A stretch of 64,000 bases of DNA, from assembly GCA_015680685.1 (NCBI GenBank), contig MNCI01023868.1, positions 77,110 through 141,109 of the forward strand, given 5' to 3'. Below are positions 47,705-60,403 of this stretch, piece after piece. Source of the DNA: Gnetum montanum. Its lineage: Eukaryota > Streptophyta > Gnetopsida > Gnetales > Gnetaceae. Positions within the stretch are counted from its first letter, which is position 1; each line of letters starts with the position of its first letter. A program made the translations under genes and the position numbers. Under the pieces are notes generated by a model. That model was not told the DNA's origin, did not search any database, and saw only the letters and a program-made list of their open reading frames with translations.

Positions 47705-48139
47705 TTGTTTCTACCTGACACCTCAAATGCGTTGTTCCGAGAACAGCTCCTATCACTGACTGGTGCAGCGGTACACCTAAGCAATCGATTTCATCTTACA
47801 GCGTCATACAGGATCACAGTTAACAAGGGGTGGCTGATGCTTATTTACTTTTGCTTGGTGGGCGCTAGGGAAGTCTCCTGGACAGCCAGATCCCTAACTA
47901 CACTCTTGAGATCAAAGGGCCATGTAGAGACAAGAACGCACTATGATAAGGATATCCCTCCCCTAACCATGCTCCCTGGTTTGCTCATAAGGACATTTAT
48001 TATACTTGATACTTGGCTCTCCATCCTTGGAGGAAGTGTACAAGGAATCATACCTAATCATGTCCATATCATGTCCATACTTCTGGCAATATTGGTGTAT
48101 AAAAAATCTGAATTTGCAATGAAAACCTACTCGGGATAG
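47705..48139 (+). other. Unidentified 144-codon ORF, more GC-rich than surroundings
   Basis: Open from the ATG at 47705 (MFLPDTSNALFREQLLSLTG) to 48139. Includes SWTARSLTTLLRSKGHVETR and a hydrophobic stretch FIILDTWLSILGG. I recognise no family. The DNA from about 47710 to 48050 is visibly less AT-rich than either side and has sharp edges, so it may be an insertion, for example organelle-derived, or part of the Copia element whose PPT and LTR follow at 48263. Coding status unproven. Confidence 0.25.
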
Positions 48140-48262
48140 CACAAAGCTTAGATCTTGTCATTTTTTATTATATATGAGGATATTCTGAAAATTCTGTCTC
48201 TTCTATTACTTTGGTTGCAGATGTATTTAGTGAAACTGTGATTTTGGCATGGACGCCATCAC

Positions 48263-48557
48263 AATTTGAGGGGGAGTGTTGGAGATGTATTTAGAAATAT
48301 CCTTTCTCACCTTACTTAATCCAATAATTTTCGGAATATGATATTTGACAGGTTCCATCATATTCTATGTTAAAGATAGAAATAAATTATATATAAATTG
48401 GATTAACAGATTAATGTGAAAGTGCTTCATTGTAGATCCCAGTTTGGCCTAGGATATGGAATCCTATTTTTGTTGTTTAGCCTCTTCTCTCTTTTCTGCA
48501 TAGTTTGTTTCTATTATTTTTTCATTTTAAATTTTAAAATTTAACATGGTATTAGAG
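48263..48557 (+). repeat. Copia LTR, first copy, with PPT and PBS
   Basis: PPT TTTGAGGGGGAG (48265-48276) precedes TGTTGGAGATG (48277), the usual 3' LTR junction of Copia elements. The LTR ends AATTTAACA at 48546 and is directly followed by TGGTATTAGAG (48547-48557), a Copia PBS. So this 270-bp LTR is flanked by both a PPT and a PBS. Confidence 0.75.
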
Positions 48558-48610
48558 TAGGTTTTTGATGTTCAATGTTTCTCTGTTCCTTTTGCTGTCA
48601 TTGCCATCAT

Positions 48611-48940
48611 TCTTAGATGTATTTAGAAATATCATTTCTCACCTTCCTTAATTCAATAATTTCTTGGATATAATATTTGCAGGTTCCATCATATTTAATG
48701 TCAAAGATAGATATAAATTATGTATAAATTGGATTGAGAGGTTAATGTGAAAGTGCCTCATTGTAGGCTTGGTTTGGCATGGGACGTGGAATTCCATTTG
48801 CATTGTTTAGCCTCTTCTCTCTCTTTTTAGCATAGTTTGTTTTTATTGTTTTTCATTTTAAATTTTAAAATTTGACATGGCATCGGAGCAGGTTTTTGAT
48901 GGTCAATGTTTCTCTATTCCTTTTGTTGTTATTGCCATCA
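48611..48940 (+). repeat. Copia LTR, second tandem copy, with PBS and leader
   Basis: Repeats 48283 onward at a 332-bp offset (AGATGTATTTAGAAATAT at 48283 and 48615). The LTR ends TTTGACA at 48877, then PBS TGGCATCGGAGCAGG (48878-48892) and the same leader TTTTTGATGGTCAATGTTTC. Lacks the terminal TGTTGG. A third partial copy of the LTR end (CATAGTTTGTTTTCAT...) is near 49490-49540. Confidence 0.75.
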
Positions 48941-51290
48941 TTCTCAGATTCTCTGCCACAAGCATGGAAGAGTGGGAGTTGATCTTGAATATTTATGCTG
49001 TGACAATCATCATTTTCACCACTAGGGACTGCTTCACATTTTTGCTATGGGGATTTGTATTTTTTTTCTTGCTGATGTTATGATATTCCAATAAGTCCTA
49101 TCCTCCTTTGTAATAGCCAGCATTTCATTGTTGCCCATTTCTGTATCAATCTTTTGGTTCTAAGCAATCATTTCATCATTGCTATTTTGAGCATCAATTA
49201 TTATTTCAATGATTATTTCATCACTGTTTCAATGATCATTTGACCACCTTTTATTACCTTAGTTGCAATTGTATTATTTAAGTGGTATATTTATAGTGAC
49301 ATGACTCATCCATATGTTTACCTATGCTAGTTGACACCTACTTATGTTTTGTTTAAGTTTTGTTTCCATTAATATGTTACACCTTTCTTGCTTTGCTTAA
49401 GTTCAATGAAAGTATCATGTACTTATATACTGTAGGGCCTGGGATATGGAATCCCATTTTCGCTCTTAGTCTTTTTTGTCTCATATTCTGTATAGTTTGT
49501 TTTCATCATATTTCATTTTAAATTTTTAAATTTGATAGTTAAACTGGAGAATACAATCCTAGTTCCCAACATCTTTATCCTAGGCCACAATACCATTTGG
49601 AAAAATTGGATGTGGCTCAAAGGCTACCACAATAAATTACGTTGGATAAAATATTAATCCATGTTATATATACAAAGTACCAGTATACATAGTTGGGGAG
49701 CAAATGCATACACATTCCTTCTTATGTATCAAAAAATTTAAATGAAGCCAAATTTTCTTTTATGTTAATTATTATAAAATATATTTTACACTGAAAAAAA
49801 GTAGGAGAGCATTTATTATGAGAATAATCCAAACATATTTGTTTGGAAAGATGATGAAAAGGGACAACCAAATCATAATGATTTTTTAAGCAATCAAAAT
49901 TTAAGATTCTAACTAGTGCACACCATTAGTTTATTGTTATTTTTTAGAGTATATTTGTTTCATTAAAATTGTGTGTCACTTTAGTTTTTCTTTCATAAGA
50001 AATGCATATAAAGTAAACTTTAATATAGTTGAATCAATGGCAAACTTGGACTTTGAACCCAACACTAGTCATTATGAACCTAGGTTAATTACCTCATTAT
50101 TGGCAAGGGCCTTTTAACATCAAATAATTAGTAATCAAAATATTCCATCCACATTAGTAAGGCATTGTCACTTGTTTGGAACATAGAAAATCAAATAATT
50201 GTTAATTAGAATATTCCATTCAGCTCACTAAAGTATTCCTTTAAAGCCACTTTTAGTTTGTAAGTCAACAAGTAGGTATGCAAATATGACAAACCCTTGT
50301 TTATGGTGACATGACTCAACCATATGTACTACCTATGGTAGTTGACAATTGCTTATGTTCTAGTTTTCTTTTTTACCTATGCTAGTTGACATTCGCTTAT
50401 ATTTTGTTTAAGTTTTGTTGCCATTAATATTATACACCTTTTATGCTTTGCTTAACTTCAATGAAAGTATCATGTACTTATGTACGGTATGATACACCTT
50501 TTATGCTTTGCTTAACTTCAATGAAAGTATCATGTACTTATGTACGGTATGGTCTGGTGACATCACTCATCTTTTTGCCAAGTTATACCCTTGTTTATGG
50601 TGACATGACTCAACCATATGTACTACCATACTACCTATGGTAGTTGATAGTTGCTTATGTTCTGGTTAAGTTTTGTTTTTTAGCTATGCTAGTTGACATT
50701 CCCTTATATTTTGTTGCCATTAATATGATACACCTTTTATGCTTTGCCTAATATGATACACCTTTTATGCTTTGCCTAACTTCAATGAAAGTATCACGTG
50801 CTTATGTACCGTAGGGTCTTTTTGCCAATTTATTTTGAATTCCAGAACTTTAAGAATTTTTGGATCTTATTAATAAAAATTCTGTAATATTTAAATGTCT
50901 TTTCTATTTTAATGATCTTAAAAGACGAGCTTTGTAGATATTGAGTCATGTACTTGATGGATCTAATGAGAATATGAGAATTCATGGTTAGATATACCAA
51001 AAGCAAAACAATATATTTTTGGATCTTAATTCTGATAAATATAAACGGCTATCATATTTTAATGATCTTAAAAACCAGGTTCGTAGCCACTAAATCCGGG
51101 TAGATATTTACCCAACGAAATTGAATCGGGTGTAAGGAGAATCTTCGGATTCATGGGTTAAAGCCAAAAAAAAAACAATTTCTTAAGCACAAGAAACGGC
51201 CAAAAAATTAATTATAAAAAAACACTTTTTTTAAAGACAAGAGGTGGAGTCTGGCAACGTAGTAGTATGAGTGATGCGCTTAACCAAACA
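48941..51290. repeat. Non-coding region with duplicated segments
   Basis: No gene seen. A segment containing GGTGACATGACTCA...CTATGGTAGTTGAC...GATACACCTTTTATGCTTTG and ATGAAAGTATCATGTACTTA recurs near 49290-49440, 50300-50550 and 50590-50815. Inside the middle copy a 60-bp unit is in tandem (50431-50490 and 50491-50550, one mismatch). Near 50723-50780 a 33-bp sub-unit is duplicated too. Confidence 0.75.
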
Positions 51291-51775
51291 TCACACACTC
51301 ACTCACGAGATAGAATTTCTGTGTTGAATCCCAAAGCTAAGCGTTTTGCTACAATTTGATTTCAACTCGTAAACCTTGCGATCGTAGCCGTTCGGATGAG
51401 GCTTTTCAGATAACTCATTCAAACTGGCTGGTTCTGCTTTCACAACTTTCGCCACATATATTATGGAACGTATCTCCAAAACATTCCAGGAAAAACTATA
51501 TATCATGCAGTATGAACCTACATTTAGAAAGACGAACAAGACGGAGAACCAAACAGGAGGGAATCTATTTCAAGTATTTCCAATTGTAGGAGGCACCAGG
51601 GAAGCCGCTGCGCAAAGTTCATACACAGACATACAAAGCGTAACCCTGTGTTCCAGACAAAAGACCAAACCGAAACACAAAACCAGAAGCAGGCGAGCGA
51701 GCGGGGGTCAATTCCGGGGCCCCAGAACTAATAATCTAAGCGTTAAAACTTGCAAACAAATAAAAACGCGATAAT
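51291..51775 (-). other. Downstream flank / likely 3' UTR of the GGPPS gene
   Basis: On the minus strand this follows the GGPPS stop codon. Composition shifts from GC-rich near 51700 to AT-rich by 51300. No clear polyadenylation signal close to the stop; overlapping short frames on both strands show no domain. Confidence 0.4.
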
Positions 51776-53210
<1,435 letters not shown>

Positions 53211-54179
53211 GGCTCGGGAAGCTTAGCACTCTCAAATTTCGATGGAGTAGCAAGGCGACCGAGGAAGTTTAGCGTCGCATCGCATCGGATTATGGCATTG
53301 ACGGGATGTGGTTGCGCTTGCTTTATTTCCTTTTCAGTCTTATCCCCAAATCGCTTTGCATCTTAACCAACGAGGCGCTGGGTGCGTGGATCTCCACCAA
53401 TCACAGGGCCATTTGTTTTTGATGGAGGCGATTGCAGTGGTGATGGTGGATAAGGGAATAGTTGGTGACAGTGTTTAGCCAACTCTCGTAAAGGGACACG
53501 AATGAGCATCAACCCTCTCTCATTGGTGCTGTTCAGTGCATCCGTAGGGAAGCATACGCTGAATTGTTAACAACAAACAAGAAGAACGATTTGTCCAGCA
53601 TGGTCTGAAAGACCTAAGCTTCCCTGTTCCACCATCAAGTGCAATGTTTTCTATTAAAAAAACAAAAAGCCGACCTACTTTCTAGTTTTGGCCAAGAAAC
53701 TGCTTTCGCCTGGCTATGTCGCATTGCATGTGTGCCGCGTGGCGTCCACATAAAAATCGATGAAAAGTTTGACGCAGCTCCCTCACCGGAAATACTTCGG
53801 AGGTTTCAAAACCAAGTTCGCTCATCTCTCGGACCTTTCGGACTTGAGTTTTTTTTAGAGCTTTTGATTTAATTTTTTTAATAATGTACTTTTTAAATTT
53901 TTAATATGATTTTATATTTATGGTCCAATACTGTCTTTAGGATTAGGCATTGGAACCTAAAATAATTGCAATATAAGTACACCTCAAGATATATAGTCTA
54001 ATTAAAACTTTGTAACTTAGCATTTTACCAAAATCAAACCCATGACTTGGAGACTTTGTGTATTTTTTTGGAGGATGAGGGATGGTGGTGATAGTGATGG
54101 TTGTGGAAAGGAATGTAGTGGAAGACCACAAAAAATAATAATAATATTAAAAATATTCAAGTACATTGGATTATTGAAC
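53211..54179. other. GGPPS upstream flank; no second gene identified
   Basis: GC content falls gradually and the DNA is non-repetitive within this window, unlike the rest. Frames at 53160-53366 and 53639-53872 show no known motif. Becomes AT-rich after 53860 where L1-derived sequence follows. Confidence 0.45.
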
Positions 54180-55228
54180 AAAGAGTCTAAAGAAAAAACC
54201 TAATGGTTTTGAGGTACCTTTTCAAGTTTTTATCTAACAACCAATCCTGAAAAACCTCCTCTTTGAAGTAGGAAAAGGATTAGGCCTTATCCTTATTTAG
54301 AAGCACCCTAACAAGTTTTCACTTCTTAATAAAGGATTTTTTTGTAAAGAGAAGGAGAATACTCTCTCTAAAGGAAAAAAAGACACATCAATCAACGAAA
54401 AAAAAAACAAATAACAACAAAAGCTAAAAGCTTTATGTTCTTAAGCCTCCAAAATAAAAAGAAATTAATACTCTGAAAAACAAATTAATTGCTCAACTTT
54501 TGCTCAACTTTTGCTAGTTATGCTCTTGTTGCTAGAAAATAATTGCACACCAAAGCCTCCAAATAGAGTAGAGAATAAGTGATTGAAAACAATTCCAAAT
54601 GCAAAGAAATGAAGTAAACAAAGTAGGCTAATCACCAAGAATGACTTCCAAGCATATAGGACACTCCAAAAAAGCCTTGGAAAATGAGCCTTCACTTTTT
54701 CAAAGGGGAGAAACATTTCTCATATGTTTAAGACCTTGATGAATAAGACACCATAAAAAATACAAAATTTAGGAAATATAGGAGCTCTTCAAATATCTTT
54801 TATTTTCCTCTTCCAAAAGTGCAATGATAATTGCATTTCTAAGCCTTATTGAATTTGTTATAAAATCATTCTTTGTAATAATCTCATAAGCAACTTTTAA
54901 ATTAAAAAGAAAAACATATTCACCATCCTTCCAAAAAAATATCTAGAAAAGCCTAATGCAACTTGTTCTCAACTTTAAATAAATTCTTAAGACTAGAAAT
55001 AATTTTTTCAAAATTCTTTTTCCTCATTCTATTCAAATCTATCCAAGTGGTACGTAATCTAGATGCATTAGTAGCTCAAAATCCTCCATTAAAAAGAAGC
55101 CACTATGGGTTAATTTGCTTAAGCATATCTTTTGAAATTGTAACATGATTATAATTTTAATATTTACTAAGCTTGCACCACATCTTCCAAATTTGTTTAA
55201 GAATTAGAGAACCAAGAATAGAAATGGC
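54180..55228 (-). mobile_element. L1-type LINE 3' fragment, minus strand
   Basis: Inverted copy of 13376-14330. Minus strand: FFWKDGEYVFLFNLKVAYEI, then ILYFLWCLIHQGLKHMRNVS, and SFLVISLLCLLHFFAFGIVF, LFSTLFGGFGVQLFSSNKS (54716-54504), the zf-RVT end of plant L1 ORF2, then the shared non-coding tail 54440-54180. Element F abuts its 5' side. Multiple breaks. Confidence 0.65.
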
Positions 55229-55233
55229 CTGAG

Positions 55234-56035
55234 TGATGAGTGGCGAGGTACCCCTACACTCAACCATACGAATACGAGCATTTCACGCGCAATCCAGTCG
55301 AAGTCCAAGGACTAAGGCTTACGCGCCTTAATGGAACACTTAAGGTTAATCAATCGTTGTCTTCCTAAACTTACTTGTATTGTCACGGTTGTATGGTTAA
55401 GTAAGCTTGAGGTATATGATTTTTATAACTTTTATTTTTTTTAATGTCTTATGCTAATAGGGGAAGGTGAAGAGAACTAAGTAATTAACTTTCATTAACT
55501 ATTCACTAACTAAGTTCTAATTGTTCCTAACACCGATATCTGTTCCCACTTGCCGCACACATCCTGAACCAGTGCAACGCTACTGGGATTACCAAACGCT
55601 AATTGTTACTAGGTTACCAAGCGCTACACACATACTCAAAGCGATTGTATTGAGTGTACTTAACTAAGAGAGTCAAGGGTTGAGAGAGAGATTTAATTAA
55701 CTAGGAAAACATTTAAACATTCAACAATAATTAATTACTATTTAGCTTAATCTGTATGCTGCAAGATTTATCATAAAGTTCGTCTTTATTGTCGTACACA
55801 AATGTGTGCTCAGGTACAAATTGCTCAAATAAAGATCCGTTCACACTAAGACTCCTACTGCAGGCACACAGGAATTATTCTAACTATGGAATGGAAAAAC
55901 TGCAAGAGTTTAGCTAAGGGTCTAAGTCTAACTCCCCCAGAACAAGGAAAGTCGCCTCTTATTTATAGAAATTGAGGCAGGCCATGATATCGCAGGGCAA
56001 ATGCGATATCATGTACACGATATCGTGGCTCATCA
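55234..56035 (-). repeat. 3' LTR of element F (802 bp)
   Basis: TGATGAG...CTCATCA, preceded on the minus strand by PPT TTCAGTCATGGGGGTA (56051-56036). U3 palindromes GATATCG at 55985-56030; TATA-like CTATAAATAAGAG near 55962-55974. Confidence 0.9.
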
Positions 56036-57930
56036 TACCCCCATGACTGAATGAAAACTCGTCCTCAAGTTCCTTACAAAATATTGGGAAGGTATGGGAT
56101 TATTGACTTGAATGACACTAATGGTGAATGGCATGGCACGTGAACGAATTATCATTACAATACATGGCAATATTAGTGTTCATGACCGTAAGAGTGAACA
56201 CTATACACATTTGACATCCAGCCTTATTTGGCAACTGAGAAAGAAGAGAGAGAAAAAAAGAAAATGTGCTGCTGCTAATGCAAGAATTACGCCTTCCATT
56301 GTCCATCCATAATCACGCCATCAATCTTGTTCCTTACATGACTGTTCCAGCACTAGTCCATCCTAAGTGTTTTCTCCAACTCCAGTCCATTGTTGTATGA
56401 TTTCTATCTGCACACACAACACAGTCTCATATTAGCAAGGATAAATAAATCACAATGCAATCGACACCTTACCTCAATGTACGATCTATTGGCTGAGTTG
56501 TGATATGGCTAATACGGATTCTGGAGATATAACACTGGTGACTACTGAAGGTGTAATAAGGTGTAGGGGTTAGGAGAAAATTGAAAAAATTGGACCAGGA
56601 CCCCCATGACTAAGAGTGATCCTCCAGTAGCGATAAAATGGAAAAATATAAGGAATAAGAAAGATGGAGAAAAAGAAACAATGGCAATGCTGATAAAATG
56701 GATGTGACAGGTGGAAACGAACAAAATAAATGTTGATTGCAGAAATGTTTAAGGGAAAGAAGCTAACTGATGCACCAAGTAGGAATGCCAATGGGTCCTC
56801 CCCAAAGCAGGCTCATGCCCTTAATGCCCTGACAATTCCATATTCAAAGAGTCCATAGGCTATAGAAATGTCATTTGGAAGTAAGAGTTAAAGTCTTAAC
56901 CACAAGAATTTACCAAAGAGAAAACAATGCATCCACCAAAATATAAACTACTGATACAACCGACAATGAGGTGGAAAATAGAGAAAGAATGATGAGGAGA
57001 AGAGAATGTAATAGAGTCCCAAGAATAAGGTGGTGTATAGCCCCTTGTGTATGTATGGTTAATGTGACTTATTAGATCTCATTCCAAATCCATCCTCAAA
57101 CAATCCACATCCAGTGACTTCACATGAATACACTTGGCCAATCCATCCACCTAAAGTAGCAAGAATGCTTCCGCCACAGAGTCACCACCATTCCAAAGAA
57201 ACAGAAAAGGAAAAAGTAGGGAGTGAGAGAGGGCCTTAGTTAGAGGGAACATGTTTGTTTAGTTCCATAACCAAAGCTTGTAGCCCAGATGATTATTTTG
57301 TCTAAGGGGTGTGCTTTGAATTCTCACTATTTTTTTTATCGTGAGAACCACACCATGCAAAGACTGATTATTTTTATTAGCTCAGCTTCCTGATAATGGA
57401 GCAATGTCGAAATGGTAAAGAAAACTCAAGAAGAAAACATTCAAGCACTCAAGAGAATGGCCAGCACAAAGGCATCAAATCCCCTTGAAGTCACACCCTT
57501 TTCAATCCTTAAGTCCTTCCTCAGTTTAAGAAATGCCCAGTCACTAATTCGTTGATAGTTCTATTATTTAAAGAAATGGACTATATAGTTCCAAGCCAAG
57601 AGAGACCATAGAAATTCATGGATGCATGGATGACGTGGACTTATTACCTATTATATCAAAAAAACCATACCTTAGTATTAACATTATAACTCAAAGGCAA
57701 AAACCAAACATTAGCAACAATGGAATACAGTTCATACCACCATCAAGAGCACTTATTAGGTGATGAACCTAACAAAATAAACAAACAAGCACACAAAGAA
57801 ATGAAAGGGTATAAACGATGTTGCAAAACAAAAAACAAGAAAAGTTAAAGAAATTTGTAAAACAAAAATGTGTAAAACAAAAACTTAAAAAAGGAACTGA
57901 GGACCTAAATTGATCAACAGAGGTGGCCAT
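56036..57930 (-). other. Non-coding 3' region of element F
   Basis: Closest to the 3' region of E. The motif CCCCCATGACT (plus strand) occurs at 56038-56048 (PPT) and 56601-56611, and as CCCCCATGATT at 57933-57943, the same three positions as in E. No env-like ORF. Confidence 0.8.
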
Positions 57931-58870
57931 CTCCCCCATGATTGAGTTGGAAGGGGGAGATCTGAAATAATGAGCGAGGTCATCCCTTTTTAGAGGTATT
58001 ATGTGCACTGGCTATTCCAAGCTCATGGAAGGGTTTGGCTCGTTGCACATTGACTAGTAATCTCTTATTAGGGTTTTTGTCTGACCTTTTAGGGGTTTCC
58101 AACTTTCCCCAATTGATGTTTCCTAGGTTAAGGTTTGGAAGTTGGCAACACTCTTGCTCCAGTGCATCTATGCTTTCGATGTGAGTGCAAGTTATTCCCT
58201 CAATTAGTTCCATGAACATTGGTGAGTTGCTCTCTTGATCAGCTATCAACCACTGGGTGTCTTTTTGTTGTGTGGTTGCTACATACAGGCACTTTTGTAT
58301 GTTAATTTCTTATGCACACTGGTTGCATGTAGGTAATGCTGAACATTCTTGTACGCAATCACACCCTATATCACTGTATGTGATGCATGGAACCTTCTTC
58401 TTCTCGATCTTCCCAAAAGTGTTTTCATTAGATATTTCTAGGAAAAGATCACAGATTCCTAGGTGTGCATTTATGGTACTTAGTCATGCCTTCCCAATAT
58501 TATTGGGAAGTTATTGGGAAGTCCCCTTTATCATTGTTTACTTGTATCACTAGGAAATCAGCTGGGTATGACCACCCATACACAGTGGTAATGACATCCT
58601 CCACCAGTCCCAAGGGGACAGTGATGGACTGGTTAGCTAGCTCTAGGCGAATATTACTCTTCTTTAATGGAGGCAAGTTCCAGGCTTTGTACATCTCTTG
58701 CGATATTAAGTTGACTCCAGAACCTGAGTCTAGAAGAGCTTTACATGGTTCATTCCTAGCGACTTGGAGATAGATTAGAGGGCTTTCGGGGTCAGAGAAT
58801 TTCCTGGGAAGGTGGCCCTCCTTGATCTAGTCAGTAATGGTATGTGTTAACATAACTGTATGTGTTGAGC
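57931..58870 (-). pseudogene. Element F protease joined to the pol C-terminus (RT-RH-IN deleted)
   Basis: Minus strand: EPCKALLDSGSGVNLISQEM near 58760-58700 (intact LLDSG), NIRLELANQSITVPLGLVED, ADFLVIQVNN (to about 58510) and later GKIEKKK. The frame at 58249-57980 reads LPNLNLGNINWGKLE, then a short unmatched stretch, then NPNKRLLVNVQRAKPFHELG, which in D and E is the far end of pol. The joint keeps an open frame of 89 codons. Compared with E about 2.8 kb is missing. Confidence 0.82.
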
Positions 58871-60403
58871 TCAGTTTTTGGTTTGAAGGAAGCTCTGAAG
58901 CCTTATTTGATGGAGAGGCATTCAGAGGTTCAACCGCTTGTGGTTGAGGGCTTAGTTGGACTGTTGGTTTTGAAGAAAGGTCTTCTCTTCATACGATTTT
59001 CAGAACCAATAGTGGGTTGAAGATTCACAGCCCTCGTAGCATTGTGTTGCTGCAGTTGAGTAGGGAGTTCCCTTTGCATTGCTGGAGCGGGTGGTAATGG
59101 AGCTATCGGTGTGAGAGTTGTGGATGGATTTGGAGGATGGTATGTCTATGGGTTATCTCCCCTAGGAGAAGGAGTCCTATAATACTCCCGAGCTTGGTAG
59201 TGATGTTGTGATGTCCTGTGACCAACAGAGTCACGTGGAGAGATTGGCTGCTGCACGTAGTAGTCATATGGATCCGGTTATTGGTAGGGGTATTGTTGCC
59301 TTGGTGGTGTCATCCCCCATGACTGTGGGTATTTCCACTATTGGTGTTGCTCAATAGGTTGTGATGGAGTTCCACTTGGATAATACGTTGAAGGTTGGTG
59401 GAACTGCCTTGGGTTACCTTGGGGATAAGGTAACCGTCAGGGTGCTTGCCGTTTATTAAGGCGTGAGTTGAGTGCGTACACCCCAGACTCTTGTAGATGT
59501 GAGATTANAGTTGAGTGCGTACACCCCAGACTCTTGTAGATGTGAGATTACTGGGCAACATCCCTTAGGATGGTCATATTGGCATATCTCACATCCACCA
59601 TCATTGTTCGTATCTAAATCCAAAACCTCTTCAGTGATGGCCATTTTACCCTTACCCTTGTTACATGCATTCTCCACTTCTCTCTTTTTCTTTTTGTCAT
59701 AGTCACTACCTTGCTTCCTAGACCCCTCTACGACTTTAAGAACATTTTCAAACCTACTATCTAGGGAGTCCCACATTTGGTCTACCTTGTCGATACCTCT
59801 GTTGTTAATTTTTGGAGCGGCAAGGTTTTCCTATTCACCATCTCTTTGAGTGGCGACTCTTCCTCCTCCTCAGAAAATCTCACTCCTCTTTTTTGGAGGG
59901 AAGGATCTTGGTTGTACTCTTCTGCACTTTCTCTCTTATGTAGTTCCCCTTCTTCCTTGGCTACTTGCTCTTGCAATCTATGAACCTGATGAGACCTAAG
60001 CTATGATAATCTCCCTTGGGCATACATTCCAAGGGTTCTCCTTGTTTCATTCCTAAGTCCATCTACAAGATGGCGTAGTTGATCCCGCTACGAATAACCA
60101 TGACTCGGGCAACGATGTAATAGTGCATAATAGCAGTCCATGGCAGCATCCAAGGGTTCATGATTTCCCTGCTTCCATCCTTGGATTTTCTTTCGTAGGT
60201 TAGACACTCAGGAGTATGTTTGGTACTTATCATTAAACAATTCCAGCATTATACTCCACCTTCTGGTTCTAAGGATCGGTACCAGCTTTCCGCTTCTTTC
60301 ACTAGTGTCCTTGGGAACAACTTTAGTTTTTGCCATTCGTTTTTTTTGTTCTGCAAGGCACATGCATCATGGAATGCTTGTAGGTGATTTTGAGGATCAG
60401 TGT
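58871..60403 (-). pseudogene. gag: Element F gag, C-terminal two-thirds
   Basis: Minus strand from TDPQNHLQAFHDACALQ (just inside 60403) through KLKLFPRTLVKEAESWYRSLE (60330-60260), QEQVAKEEGELHKRESAEEY (59976 on), MWDSLDSRFENVLKVVEGSR and the zinc-knuckle-like CEICQYDHPKGCCP near 59550-59595, to a Pro-rich tail. Nearly open; the break at 59508 is an assembly artefact. The N-terminal part is displaced by element G beyond the window. Confidence 0.82.
59467..59550. other. Assembly artefact: 41-bp duplication around one N
   Basis: 59467-59507 and 59510-59550 are identical (GTTGAGTGCGTACACCCCAG...) around the N at 59508. It breaks the gag frame of element F artificially. Confidence 0.87.

Larger units (their letters stand above)
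55234..60403 (-). mobile_element. Gypsy element F, pol internally deleted; gag interrupted by element G
   Basis: Minus-strand family member. 3' LTR 55234-56035, non-coding 3' region to about 57930, then a coding part in which protease is followed by a junction (about 58070-58105) that joins the segment just before RT to the last codons of pol, so RT, RNase H and integrase are missing. Gag runs up to 60403, where element G is inserted. CTGAG (55229-55233) is the expected TSD copy at this end; the other end is off-window. Confidence 0.87.
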
